The notes beneath the pieces were generated by a model. It was not told where the DNA came from and did no database searches. It saw only the letters and a list, made by a program, of their open reading frames with translations. This document shows positions 1 through 7,806 of a stretch of DNA of 13,390 nt, piece by piece (position 1 is the first letter of the stretch; every line of letters starts with the position of its first letter). This stretch comes from Acidobacteriota bacterium (GTDB lineage: Bacteria; Acidobacteriota; Terriglobia; Acidiferrales; UBA7541). Made by a program: the position numbers and the translations under genes. The stretch lies in the NCBI GenBank assembly GCA_003153585.1, contig PLZZ01000218.1, positions 3,368-16,757 of the forward strand, in the 5' to 3' direction.

Positions 1-1430
1 GGCACATTCAACGCGAGGACGTTGTGGGTGTCGAAACCGCTGCGCGCACTTTGCAAGGCGAGAAGTGTCTTGAGCAGCATGCCCGCGCCCGCCAGCAGCA
101 TGAAGGAAGCGGCGATCTGTGTGACGGCGAAAATTCGCAACCGCCGGCCAGTACTCCCCGTAATCCGCACGCCTCCGCTCGCTATATTCAATCCGTTCGC
201 GGCGTCCGCCGATGGCAGGCGTGGTACAAATGCCAAGAGCACCGCGGCGACGACTGCGAGCAGTGCGCCAACCCAGAGCATGCTGGAGTCAACCTTAAGG
301 TCGAGTGCGCGCACCGAAAACCGTGAGGCGTAGCGAGCCAGAATCGCCACCATCGGCCTCGCGCTCAACACACCGAGGGCCGCGCCTGCGCCGCAGAGCA
401 AGAGGCTATCGGCCAGCAGCACGCGTCGCAGCGAACCGGCGGTTGCGCCGAGCGCCGCGCGAATCGCGAGTTCGCCTTCGCGCCGAACCGTGCGCGCCAG
501 AATCAAGTTGGCCGCGTTCGAGCAAGCAATGATAAAGACCAGCACCGAAGCCGCCAGCAGCACCCACAGCACATTTTTCGCGCGCGATGTGACCTGGTCG
601 CGCAAACGCACGGCGCTGATGCGGAACTCCGCGTTGTGCGTATAAGTTTCGGGGTGTTGCGCAATCATCGCTCCGTATACAGTCCCTAACTCGGCGCGCG
701 CCGTCTCGATGTCCACGCCCGGCGCAAGCCGGCCGAAGAGCTCCGTCATGCGATGGACTCGTCCGGTCACCATCGTTGCCGACAGATGATGAGGACTGGT
801 CACAATATTGGAAATGATCTCGGTTTCCGCGGGATAAGGAACCGAAGGTTCCAGCACGCCGACGATCGTTGCCACGCGCGCGCCCGAGGGATCACCCGAA
901 TCGAGCTTCACGGTCTTGCCGATCACGGACGGATCCTTTTTCATGACCGTCGTCCAGAAACGATACGTCAGGACTATCGCGCCCGCGGCCTTTGGACCGT
1001 CATCGTGGGCATCGAGCAAGCGACCGAGAACCGGGTGCAATCCCATGACCTCGAAATACGATCCGTCCACCACGCCGGCGCGGACCTCTCGCGGCTCGCC
1101 GAGTCCCACTGCCGAGAACCCCATCTGGGAGAAATCGCCAAAAGCGCTCACTGTCTTCACGCGCGATTCAATGTCCTGAATCTCGGGGACGGAGAACGTG
1201 GTGTTCTCGGCGCCGATCCCGGGTGCGCTCTGCCGAATGTAGATCAGGCGATCCTCGTCACGGTTGACCAGCGGCCGCAGCAACACGCCCCTCACCACGC
1301 TGAAAATGGCCGCGTTTGCGCCGATGCCCAGGGCCAGAGTGAGCACCACCGTAATCGCCAGCCCTTTGGTACGCGCCAGCGAGCGCACCGCCATTTTCAG
1401 ATCGCGAGCGAGCAAGTCTAATTTGAGCAT
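1..1430 (-). CDS. ABC transporter permease, MacB/FtsX type (ADOP-like), 3' end outside window
   Basis: The minus strand is open from an ATG at 1428-1430 to the window edge, giving 476 residues with no stop. Residues 11-50 hold the usual N-terminal stretch (KMAVRSLARTKGLAITVV, then LALGIGANAAIFSVV) with the first membrane helix at about 24-46. A MacB-like periplasmic domain follows at about 55-280. The FtsX permease core then has helices near 285-308, 337-357 and 385-404, with the hallmark segment ACSNAANLILARTVRREGE at 302-320 followed by AIRAALGA. A further helix at 430-454 starts a second permease half, as in the roughly 800-residue duplicated permeases abundant in Acidobacteria, so about 300 residues are missing. 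An AGGGAGG Shine-Dalgarno about 10 nt upstream supports the start. Substrate is unknown; relatives move macrolides, peptides or lipoproteins. No ATPase gene is visible, which fits the 'orphan' permease class. Confidence 0.93.
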   Translation of the reverse strand, partial: MLKLDLLARDLKMAVRSLARTKGLAITVVLTLALGIGANAAIFSVVRGVLLRPLVNRDEDRLIYIRQSAPGIGAENTTFSVPEIQDIESRVKTVSAFGDFSQMGFSAVGLGEPREVRAGVVDGSYFEVMGLHPVLGRLLDAHDDGPKAAGAIVLTYRFWTTVMKKDPSVIGKTVKLDSGDPSGARVATIVGVLEPSVPYPAETEIISNIVTSPHHLSATMVTGRVHRMTELFGRLAPGVDIETARAELGTVYGAMIAQHPETYTHNAEFRISAVRLRDQVTSRAKNVLWVLLAASVLVFIIACSNAANLILARTVRREGELAIRAALGATAGSLRRVLLADSLLLCGAGAALGVLSARPMVAILARYASRFSVRALDLKVDSSMLWVGALLAVVAAVLLAFVPRLPSADAANGLNIASGGVRITGSTGRRLRIFAVTQIAASFMLLAGAGMLLKTLLALQSARSGFDTHNVLALNV

Positions 1431-1467
1431 CGCCGTCCGGCCTCCCTACCGCTTGTATTACCGGGGG

Positions 1468-1473
1468 ATTATC
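1468..1473 (-). promoter_or_regulatory. possible -10 box for the ABC permease gene
   Basis: On the minus strand this reads GATAAT, five of six matches to the sigma70 -10 consensus. It would give a leader of about 30 nt before the ATG at 1430. No good -35 box lies at 16-18 nt, so this is only a candidate. The rest of the 267-bp spacer (1431-1697) between the SRPBCC stop and the permease start shows no gene. Confidence 0.22.
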
Positions 1474-1697
1474 CTCGCCCAGCTATTCGCTCGAGGCAAC
1501 TTAATTTTGACCGCAGCCAGTCCGCCCACTGAAGTGATGCCGAGCGACCGTCCCCATGGCGCGCAATTTAAGTACCGTAAACGAAACCACGTAAGCGCCG
1601 AAACGGTAGGGACTTAGTCGAAAAGGATCGCGTAGAGTGAGGTGTCTAAATGCCCGCTATTGGGATGCATGAGTCGCCGAGCCGAACACTCCTTCGC

Positions 1698-2219
1698 TTA
1701 CGACGGGCTCGCCCCCTTCTCCATCCCACCAGCTCGCGCCGAAGCCAGCATCCCCGCCAGCCGGTCGTAGCTCGCAGCCACTCCCTTCTTCATGTCGGTC
1801 TTAAGGACGGTATCGCGCGCCTCCCGCGATTCGTAGAGGATCGTCTGCGTGATCGTCGTCTTTCCGCCATGCTCGGATAAGACGATTGTGCCCACCGCCT
1901 CGCCCGGGTACCAGGCTTCATCGAACTTCTCGGTGGAAACCAGCCGCTCGGGCGCCACAATCTCTCGATAAACGCCGCCCATCCCCATCTCTGTTCCGTC
2001 GGAGTCCTGCCGCCACACGTAACGGTACTTGCCGCCTACCTTGAGATCGATTTCGCACACCGGCATCGACCAGCCAGGCGGCCCGAGTAACCACTGTTTC
2101 ACCAGCTCCGGCTTAGTGAAGGCATCAAACAGCAGGCGGCGAGGCGCGTTGAATTCGCGGGTCATTACGATCTCTCGCTCGCCGCGCGTAGCTAGTTTCA
2201 GACTTCCAGTGTTCATCAT
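1698..2219 (-). CDS. SRPBCC / AHSA1-family protein
   Basis: This is a 173-residue START/Bet v1-like (SRPBCC, AHSA1/CalC type) protein, predicted cytoplasmic with a hydrophobic ligand pocket. The family N-terminal signature is clear: REFNAPRRLLFDAFTKPELV at about 21-40, a Trp-rich loop KQWLLGPPGW at 41-50, then VGGKYRYVW at 61-69. The C-terminal helix (about 142-163) that closes the pocket is present. The start is the ATG at 2217-2219, which overlaps the TGA of the upstream ArsR gene as ATGA, with GGGAG about 8 nt before it. A longer reading upstream only re-reads the ArsR gene. ArsR plus AHSA1 pairs of this kind are common. The ligand is not known and the regulator probably controls this gene. 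The last dozen residues are Gly/Ala/Ser-rich and probably flexible. Confidence 0.93.
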   Translation of the reverse strand: MMNTGSLKLATRGEREIVMTREFNAPRRLLFDAFTKPELVKQWLLGPPGWSMPVCEIDLKVGGKYRYVWRQDSDGTEMGMGGVYREIVAPERLVSTEKFDEAWYPGEAVGTIVLSEHGGKTTITQTILYESREARDTVLKTDMKKGVAASYDRLAGMLASARAGGMEKGASPS

Positions 2220-2569
2220 CGGTGATCTCCCTGTCGCTTCCTGCGTCCACGTTTTTTCTCCTGGGTCTTCATGTGGTCGAGCAGCGCAGCTAGGCGCTGG
2301 AAATTGCCTTCCCAGAGCTGCCGGTAACGCTCCACCCACTCCTCAAGCTCCTGCAGCGGTGCCGGACACAATGTGTAAATTCGGCGCTGAGCATCCACTC
2401 GAACTTCAACCAGCCCAGCATCACTGAGCACGCGCAGATGTTTCGAGACTTGCGGTTGGCGGAGGCCGAGCCGATCGACCAGGTCCCCGACAGGGCGAGG
2501 TCCCTTACGCAACAGTTCGACGATTTGAAAACGATTGGGCTCGGCGAGCGCTCTGAGTGTTTCCATCAT
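2216..2569 (-). CDS. ArsR-family winged-helix transcriptional regulator
   Basis: This 117-residue protein has a typical ArsR fold. RALAEPNRFQIVELL at 6-20 is the opening helix pair. The recognition helix-turn-helix spans about 27-52 (VGDLVDRLGLRQPQVSKHL, LSDAGLV), and the wing is at about 54-66 (VEVRVDAQRRIYT). The metal-binding ELCVC-type motif of true ArsR/SmtB sensors is absent and there is a single Cys at 68, so metal sensing is unlikely. This matches the SdpR-like subgroup that accompanies SRPBCC proteins. The C-terminus is very basic (about 101-117, KTQEKKRGRRKRQ). Two ATG codons stand in tandem at the start (2567-2569 and 2564-2566). No Shine-Dalgarno is visible, and a promoter just upstream would make the mRNA nearly leaderless. 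Its stop overlaps the next start by 4 nt. Confidence 0.94.
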   Translation of the reverse strand: MMETLRALAEPNRFQIVELLRKGPRPVGDLVDRLGLRQPQVSKHLRVLSDAGLVEVRVDAQRRIYTLCPAPLQELEEWVERYRQLWEGNFQRLAALLDHMKTQEKKRGRRKRQGDHR

Positions 2570-2578
2570 GGCGAATCC

Positions 2579-2632
2579 GAATATGCCTCAAACAGAATAT
2601 GCACGTCAAGACATATTCTTTTACGGGAATAT
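2579..2632 (-). promoter_or_regulatory. promoter and likely ArsR operator with four GAATAT half-sites
   Basis: The 74-bp spacer before the ArsR gene contains four copies of GAATAT or its complement, starting at about 2579, 2595, 2612 (inverted) and 2627, spaced 15-17 bp. The two central copies make a perfect 8-bp inverted repeat, AGAATATG at 2594-2601 and CATATTCT at 2612-2619, with a 10-bp gap. Within that gap, on the minus strand, is a -35 box TTGACG (2604-2609). A -10 candidate CATATT (2580-2585, 18-bp spacing) overlaps the half-site nearest the gene. The arrangement fits autorepression by the adjacent regulator, which is inference. Confidence 0.6.
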
Positions 2633-2643
2633 ACAATCAGACT

Positions 2644-5283
2644 TCAAGGTTGGGGCGCGCGCGCTGAGAGGCGAGTCAGCTGAGGTGAAGAGAGCGGGCC
2701 GCTGAGATGGTAAGTAGATTGGGAGGAGGCGTCGGAGGCGCGCGAAGGGCGTTCTAGCGGCGCACCTGAAGAAACTCGAAGGCGGAACTCGAGATTGTGG
2801 GCGAAATCCATGGCACCGACGGCGTTGATTTCGCCGGGGGAAGTAAGAAGCGAAAGTTCCGAAAACTTAATCTCGCGGTCACCACAGGTGAACGCAGCCA
2901 AGGCTTCGTGAAAAGAACTGAGGCCGGGACGGCCGGCGCCTTCGCGCAAAGAGTCAGTCAGGCTGAGGTTGTGAAATTCAGCGTCGTTCACTCGCGCTTT
3001 GCCTTTACACACGAGCGAAGCGAGCAGATCGGACTTGGTGGCGCCTCGCGCACGTAGAGCGAGTTCTCCCGAGGCTGCGCCGGCAAAGACATTCTCGAAA
3101 GCCGGGGAATCCGCGGAAAGGGTTGCAAGATCGATGCGCGAGAAAGCCACGTTCACGCGATAGGAAGGAATAGCTGCAAAATCCGCGTCGAATGACGCAC
3201 CGATATCGCCTCCATAAAACTGGCCGCGTGCATTGGCGAATTCGACGTGGTGTCCATCCACTTTCAAATCGCCCTGCAGCCGGCGTACAACGACGGGAGC
3301 CAGCGTGAATTGGTCGATAGCCAGATGGCCGGCGGCGTGAAGATTGTCAGTCACTGCATTCGTTGACGAGCGAGTGTTCAAGAACGGCAACATGCGGTCG
3401 AGGAAGCTTTCCCGCCACTCCGGATTGAGCCAGCGATCGACTTCCGCCGCTACAAGATGGTCCGCCGAAAGCGCGAACTGCCATCCGCTGGAGGAATGAC
3501 GATCGAACGAGCCGCTCCAATGAGCGCCAAACGCCGCGGCTGACGAGAGCGAGATGTGGCGAGAGTCGGGTTTCCAATCCGAACGGGCTCGAATGTCTTC
3601 GATGGGCTGATTGAGGAACGGCGTGCGAAGTGACATTTCGCCCGATTCCCCGCCCCAGTCAATGAAACCTGTCGGTTGCGTTTGCCAAGGGAACGCGGCG
3701 CCCTGCCATCGTAAATCGCAACGCACGGGGCCGGCCAGATCCCATCCGCGAGAAATATTCCATCCGAAAGCGCTTGCCGTGGCAATCAAGTCGCGCGCCT
3801 GGGTTAAATTTCCGAACAGGTGAAAGGTGGGAAACTCCAGCGAGCCGGGTTTCGCGGACGCCTCCATCCGCAACGAACTGGCGGAAGCGCCGAACGAGAG
3901 CGCGACGGGAGCGAGCGAGGCACTGCCACCGTCATAACGAAACTGGATATTTCCAACGTGAGCGGGAACCCGCAGATGGGCACCCGTGAGCTCTGCTCCA
4001 TCAATCGTTACGGCTGCGCGATTCATCCGCAAAGGCCAGCCGGAAATGTTTCCACGCACGCTGGCGAATCCGCGAAGTGAAATATCGGCCGCGACATCCG
4101 AACGGAACGCCCGGATCCAGGCGAGCAGATCGTCCAAGTCAATCAAGGAAGAAGCGATATCAATGGAAACGGGGGGCGTTTTCAGGGCGGAACCTTGTGC
4201 CGGAGTTTCCCAGGCGATGCGCGCCGACGCTCGAGCGTGAGAATGCGGCGCTTCAATGGCGGCATCGCTTATTTCGAATCCGAAAGTCATCGGATTCCAG
4301 TGTATGTTCGCGAGTACGTTGAGGGCCGGATTGTCCGGGCGGAGCGCGAGGTCCCAGCGGTGAAGCTGTCTGAATTCCGCGCGCGACTGAATGGCCCAGC
4401 CATCTTCGCGGTCTTCCGTTCGAGCATTCATGATGAGCGTAAGAATTCCGCGAATGCCGTAATCGTGGCTTCGCGCCAGGCGCAGCACATCCGGCACCGA
4501 GGCGTCGCTCCAGGAGACGTCGAGCTCCGCGGGACGCAAGCGCGATGACGTACCGCCCATGTGGCCACTCACATGAAGAATCCCCGCTTGTTGCACGATC
4601 ACCGCGGCACGCGTCGGAGTTGCTTCCAGATCCATGTTCCACCGGCCCGGACCTGCCGGCTCGATGTAACCCGTTACTCCCACCAACGCAAAAGGAAGCT
4701 TTTCGTCGCCACGCTTGAAATTGATCCGGCCCGAATCCACTTCGATGCGGCTAAAGCGCACAGACTGCGCAGCGGAAAGCGCGCCGCTGGAAGCGGCTGA
4801 AGAAGCCAGTGTGGAACTAGGTTTGGGCAGCCATTCGGCGAGGTTCCAATCGCCCTCGAGATTGCGAACGAGATTAAGGCTCGGGCGCTCCATCGAAACA
4901 GTTCCAAGCTGAATGTGGCCGCGCATCAGCCCTTGCCAGCGAAGACGCACGGTGAGCGACTCAGCCCTGAGAAAATATTCATTTCCAAAACGTGGATCCT
5001 CGCCGAAGGTGACCGATTGCGCTTGAAGCGTTGGACCGCCCCACAAGCTGAAGTCATAACTGGCGACTTGAACCGGCCTGCCGAAAGCGGACTCGAGCCG
5101 CGCGGTAATCTTTCTCTGCAAACCGGTATGGCGAATGAGGAGAGAAATTCCAATGTCCGCAAACCAGAGGAGAACGAAGAACAGAAGTATCCATTTAAAC
5201 CACCGGCTCCAGCCGCGTGGTCGCGCGTGAATCGACGCCCGAGGCTGAGAAGCTGCGACGCTTTGGGAAAGAGTGTCTGACAC
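2644..5283 (-). CDS. AsmA-like membrane-anchored envelope protein
   Basis: This 879-residue protein has a basic cytoplasmic N-terminus (RPRGWSRWFK), one membrane helix at about 31-50, and a long predicted periplasmic part of beta-strand repeats. The section after the helix (LQRKITARLESAFGRPVQVAS, then the ALLRAE-like segments FLRAESLTVRLRW and LNLVRNLEGDWNLAEWL) is the AsmA N-terminal pattern. Residues about 640-850 resemble the AsmA-like C-terminal domain (FYGGDIGASFDADF, and FENVFAGAASGELALRARG). AsmA/TamB-type proteins are thought to form lipid-conducting or outer-membrane-assembly bridges; the substrate here is unknown. The start is GTG at 5281-5283, in the same frame as the end of lepB and 24 nt after its TAG. 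No clear Shine-Dalgarno is visible, so the start is less sure than the gene. It is probably the last gene of the operon beginning near 9484. Confidence 0.88.
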   Translation of the reverse strand: MSDTLSQSVAASQPRASIHARPRGWSRWFKWILLFFVLLWFADIGISLLIRHTGLQRKITARLESAFGRPVQVASYDFSLWGGPTLQAQSVTFGEDPRFGNEYFLRAESLTVRLRWQGLMRGHIQLGTVSMERPSLNLVRNLEGDWNLAEWLPKPSSTLASSAASSGALSAAQSVRFSRIEVDSGRINFKRGDEKLPFALVGVTGYIEPAGPGRWNMDLEATPTRAAVIVQQAGILHVSGHMGGTSSRLRPAELDVSWSDASVPDVLRLARSHDYGIRGILTLIMNARTEDREDGWAIQSRAEFRQLHRWDLALRPDNPALNVLANIHWNPMTFGFEISDAAIEAPHSHARASARIAWETPAQGSALKTPPVSIDIASSLIDLDDLLAWIRAFRSDVAADISLRGFASVRGNISGWPLRMNRAAVTIDGAELTGAHLRVPAHVGNIQFRYDGGSASLAPVALSFGASASSLRMEASAKPGSLEFPTFHLFGNLTQARDLIATASAFGWNISRGWDLAGPVRCDLRWQGAAFPWQTQPTGFIDWGGESGEMSLRTPFLNQPIEDIRARSDWKPDSRHISLSSAAAFGAHWSGSFDRHSSSGWQFALSADHLVAAEVDRWLNPEWRESFLDRMLPFLNTRSSTNAVTDNLHAAGHLAIDQFTLAPVVVRRLQGDLKVDGHHVEFANARGQFYGGDIGASFDADFAAIPSYRVNVAFSRIDLATLSADSPAFENVFAGAASGELALRARGATKSDLLASLVCKGKARVNDAEFHNLSLTDSLREGAGRPGLSSFHEALAAFTCGDREIKFSELSLLTSPGEINAVGAMDFAHNLEFRLRVSSGAPLERPSRASDASSQSTYHLSGPLSSPQLTRLSARAPQP

Positions 5284-5307
5284 AGCGAATAGCGGCCAAC
5301 GGCCAGG

Positions 5308-6117
5308 CTAATGGACCTCGTGCATCATGCGATGCCAGCGCGTTCGGCTGGGAAGATGCAGAAGATTTTGTCCCATCGCGCGCAAGTTGCCAAGGAATCC
5401 GCGATCGGCGTAATCCTGGGACGTGGCATCGACGGACCAGTAAACCATAATCGGACGGCCCATAATAGCGCGTCGGTCCACAAAGCCCCAATAGCGGCTG
5501 TCCCAACTACGATCGCGATTATCGCCCATCACAAAATAATTATCCGCAGGAACGACGAGCTCGCCGCGCTGGACGTGACTCAGAATTTGTTCCGCCCATT
5601 CCGGGCGAAGTCCGATTTCGACGAAGTAGCGGTTGGGCGGCGGAAAATTATCGCCGAAGGGATCTTCGAAAGCCGGTTCGTGAACCACGTATGGCTCAGA
5701 CAGCGGATCGCCATTTACATAGACATGCTGGTTGATGATCCGAACGCGATCTCCGGGCAAACCGATCACGCGCTTTACGTAGTGCGGATGATCGTCGAAT
5801 GGAAACTTGAAGACGATAATATCGCCGCGGCGAATTGCGCGGTAAGGAAGAAGCTTTTCGTACCAAGCCCCGTTTCCTTCGAATATAAACTTATTCACCA
5901 GCAAATGATCTCCGACCAGCAGCGTCGGCTCCATGGACTGGGAAGGAATTTTGAAAGCTTGAACGATGAAGGTGGTTCCGAAAAGCGCAAGCAGAACGGT
6001 TACCAGAAGCGATTCGGCATATTCGGCAAAAGTACTGCGTCTCGGCAACGTCTTTGCACGCGGAGGTATGGGAGTAGAGATGTTTGCCGACTCCGCTGTA
6101 GAAGTATCTGCTTCCAT
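5308..6117 (-). CDS. lepB: signal peptidase I
   Basis: This 269-residue type I signal peptidase removes signal peptides from exported proteins at the outer face of the inner membrane. An N-terminal cytoplasmic stretch (1-34) is followed by one membrane helix at about 36-55. Box B, IPSQSMEPTLLVGD, carries the catalytic Ser61. Box D, HYVKRVIGLPGD, carries the general base Lys115. Box E, MGDNRDRSWDSRYWG, spans 197-211. All hallmark residues are intact, so the enzyme should be active. Length is in the usual range for single-helix enzymes. The start ATG at 6115-6117 is preceded by AAGGAG (6121-6126), which overlaps the TGA of rnc, so translation is probably coupled. Several exported proteins encoded upstream in the same block are likely substrates. 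Confidence 0.97.
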   Translation of the reverse strand: MEADTSTAESANISTPIPPRAKTLPRRSTFAEYAESLLVTVLLALFGTTFIVQAFKIPSQSMEPTLLVGDHLLVNKFIFEGNGAWYEKLLPYRAIRRGDIIVFKFPFDDHPHYVKRVIGLPGDRVRIINQHVYVNGDPLSEPYVVHEPAFEDPFGDNFPPPNRYFVEIGLRPEWAEQILSHVQRGELVVPADNYFVMGDNRDRSWDSRYWGFVDRRAIMGRPIMVYWSVDATSQDYADRGFLGNLRAMGQNLLHLPSRTRWHRMMHEVH

Positions 6118-6125
6118 GAACTCCT

Positions 6126-6830
6126 TCAGGCCGTTCCGTTGCTCGCTTCGAGAATTTCCAGCGCGGTTCTTGCGGCACCCTGCTCTGCTTCTTTTTTACT
6201 GCGGCCTTCCGACGCCGATAGCTTTTTGCCTGCATCCCAAACTTCCACTTCGAATGTTTTCTGGTGTTCCGGCCCCGATTCGCTGCGGATGCGATATTCG
6301 ACGGGCGGCAATCCGCGCTGCTGGAGCCATTCCTGCAAAGCGGATTTGTGGTCGGCGCGCTCCAGACCGCCCGCGTTGATTGCCAGCGCCGGTTCGAGCA
6401 GGGTACGTTGCAAGAAAGAAGCCGCAGCTTCGAGACCGGCATCCAGATAGATGGCGCCGAGGATGGCTTCGAAAGCGTCTGCCAGCAACCTCTTTTTGTC
6501 GCGGCCTCCAGTTTTTTCCTCGCCGGGCCCCAGCCGCAAATGCATGCCGAGCTTGAGTTGCTTTGCAGCCGAATGGATGGAAGAAGCGCTGACGAGCCGA
6601 GCGAGACCCTTGGAAAGTTTTCCAGAATCCCAATCGGGGAAAGTCCGGCAAAGCTTTTCGCTGGCCACCAGACCTAGAACACGATCGCCTAGAAACTCCA
6701 GCCGCTCATTATCGGTATCGTTCGAATTCTGACGATGCGAGCGGTGGATCAAAGCCCGCTCAAGTACTTCAGGATCCTTAAAACGATGACCCAGGGTCGC
6801 CTCGAGCTCTTCGCGTTCCTGTGCGGTCAT
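6126..6830 (-). CDS. rnc: ribonuclease III
   Basis: This 234-residue RNase III cleaves double-stranded RNA in rRNA maturation and mRNA processing and acts as a homodimer. The catalytic domain (about 5-150) contains the signature NERLEFLGDRVLG at 41-53. Metal and catalytic acids are Glu42, Glu45 and Asp49 in that motif, and Asp118 and Glu121 in LLADAFEAILGAIYLD, so all are present. Position 50 is Arg where many family members have Ser, a mild variation. A double-stranded-RNA-binding domain fills about 160-230 (DHKSALQEWLQQRG, then ASEGRSKKEAEQGAARTAL). The gene lies 17 nt after the TPR gene and 8 nt before lepB. The rnc-lepB association is widespread, but here rnc comes first. Confidence 0.97.
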   Translation of the reverse strand: MTAQEREELEATLGHRFKDPEVLERALIHRSHRQNSNDTDNERLEFLGDRVLGLVASEKLCRTFPDWDSGKLSKGLARLVSASSIHSAAKQLKLGMHLRLGPGEEKTGGRDKKRLLADAFEAILGAIYLDAGLEAAASFLQRTLLEPALAINAGGLERADHKSALQEWLQQRGLPPVEYRIRSESGPEHQKTFEVEVWDAGKKLSASEGRSKKEAEQGAARTALEILEASNGTA

Positions 6831-6847
6831 GGTTGGATAAACCTCGC

Positions 6848-7753
6848 CTACGGTTTAGGCGCGGCGGGTTGCGCGGACGCCTGTTTCTTAGCTTCATCAA
6901 TTTTCGATTTACAACGATCGGCCAACCCACCGGGAATCTGGGCGCATTTCTGATATGCGTCTGCGGCTTCGCTGAATCGCTTCAAGGCCTGCAGTTCAAC
7001 TCCCATCACGTAGAAATCAGTAGGATCCGGCGTGGCGGCGATTTTCTCACCGGCCTGCAGCTCGGTGACGGAATTGGCAAAATCCTGACGGCGAAAATAA
7101 ATCAGTCCCAGACCGCTATGGGCCTGGGACAACGCCAAGTCCTTGGCCTTTGCAAACTGTTCGTCCGTCAGATTCGCGGGCTTGGTTAGTTTGGAGATTA
7201 CGTCGATTGCATGCTTTTCGAAAACCTCCGCTTGGTTCAGGCGTTTCTCCGCATCCGGATCGTCGGGATTGTAGTTGTGCGGGATTACCCAGCCTTCGAT
7301 AACGAGTACGGTGACATTATCCGGGTTTAGCGCGAGCGCCTTATCGGCGGCATCATACATTTTGTCGAATTGTTGTTTATCGAGGTAGTCCTGCATCAGG
7401 CGTGCATAGACCTGCTCCGCATATTTGCTCTTGGGGTATTTTGCTACAAACTGCTCGCCAAGCTTAATTCGGGCGTCGGCTTGTTGCGGAGCGTTCGCAT
7501 CGACAAAAGCTTTGTAAGCTTTCTCTTCCTCAGGATCAATTTTGGGCGCTTCGGCCGGCGCTTGCGGGGCGCTTAGCGGAGCCGCTTTCCCCGATGGTGC
7601 CGGCGTCGGTTGTTGCTGCTGCGGTTGCGGTTGCGGCTGTTGCTGCTGCGGCTGTTGTTGGTACTGCGCGCTTGTGGCTTGCGCGACTGCCAGTCCTGCC
7701 GCGATAAGTATGGCTATCGTTTTCAGTCCGACGTGAATTGACCTAAAACTCAT
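6848..7753 (-). CDS. secreted TPR protein with Gln/Pro-rich linker
   Basis: This 301-residue protein is predicted to be exported. It has a signal peptide at 1-29 (hydrophobic core KTIAILIAAGLAVAQATSA), then a Gln/Pro-rich low-complexity tract at 30-50 and an Ala/Pro linker to about 70. The remainder is helical with tetratricopeptide-like repeats: about 90-150 (RIKLGEQFVAKYPKSKYAE, YDAADKALALNPDN) and about 210-290 (LGLIYFRRQDFANSVTELQ, GVELQALKRFSEAADAYQKC). TPRs mediate protein-protein contacts, and a periplasmic scaffold role is inferred. The start ATG at 7751-7753 has a Shine-Dalgarno (AGGAAAGGTG) upstream. It lies 53 nt after the 524-residue TPR gene and 17 nt before rnc. No enzymatic motif was seen. 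Confidence 0.9.
   Translation of the reverse strand: MSFRSIHVGLKTIAILIAAGLAVAQATSAQYQQQPQQQQPQPQPQQQQPTPAPSGKAAPLSAPQAPAEAPKIDPEEEKAYKAFVDANAPQQADARIKLGEQFVAKYPKSKYAEQVYARLMQDYLDKQQFDKMYDAADKALALNPDNVTVLVIEGWVIPHNYNPDDPDAEKRLNQAEVFEKHAIDVISKLTKPANLTDEQFAKAKDLALSQAHSGLGLIYFRRQDFANSVTELQAGEKIAATPDPTDFYVMGVELQALKRFSEAADAYQKCAQIPGGLADRCKSKIDEAKKQASAQPAAPKP
7609..7660. repeat. short GCTGCGGTTGCGG-type repeat tract encoding Gln/Pro run
   Basis: The tract is built of repeated GTTGCTGCTGCGG-like units on the plus strand. A 14-bp direct repeat, TGTTGCTGCTGCGG, occurs at 7611-7624 and again at 7638-7651. It encodes residues about 32-48 of the secreted TPR protein, a run of Gln broken by Pro. Tracts of this kind can change length by slippage. 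Confidence 0.75.
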
Positions 7754-7777
7754 TTTTCACCTTTCCTGGTTGGTTTC

Positions 7778-7805
7778 CCCGGCGCATCTAAGAGCGCCCG
7801 CCGGG
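7778..7805 (-). other. small GC hairpin between the two TPR genes
   Basis: The spacer between the TPR genes has CCCGGCG and CGCCGGG arms around a short loop, or alternatively GGCGC and GCGCC. No T-run follows, so it does not look like a terminator. It may stabilise mRNA ends or be chance in GC-rich sequence. Confidence 0.3.
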
Positions 7806-7806
7806 A

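Noticed and set aside
753..1421. Plus-strand open frame of 222 codons
   Set aside because: The minus strand encodes a clear FtsX/MacB permease across this stretch, left open because it runs off the window.
1571..1608. Inverted repeat TACCGT / ACGGTA upstream of the permease gene
   Set aside because: It is only 6 bp with a spacer of about 24 bp, with no T-run and no relation to a promoter. It is likely chance.
1650..1880. Small plus-strand ORF with GAGGTG before ATG
   Set aside because: Most of it is antisense to the SRPBCC coding sequence and its Arg/Pro/Ser-rich translation looks like a shadow frame.
2220..2339. Longer N-terminus for the SRPBCC protein
   Set aside because: The extension overlaps the ArsR C-terminal coding region by 120 bp and has no family similarity. 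The ATGA overlap with a Shine-Dalgarno gives the better start.
5311..6450. Plus-strand open frame of 379 codons opposite lepB and rnc
   Set aside because: It is antisense to two genes with complete catalytic motifs, spans their junction, and its translation has no recognisable domain. It is a by-product of GC-rich codon use.
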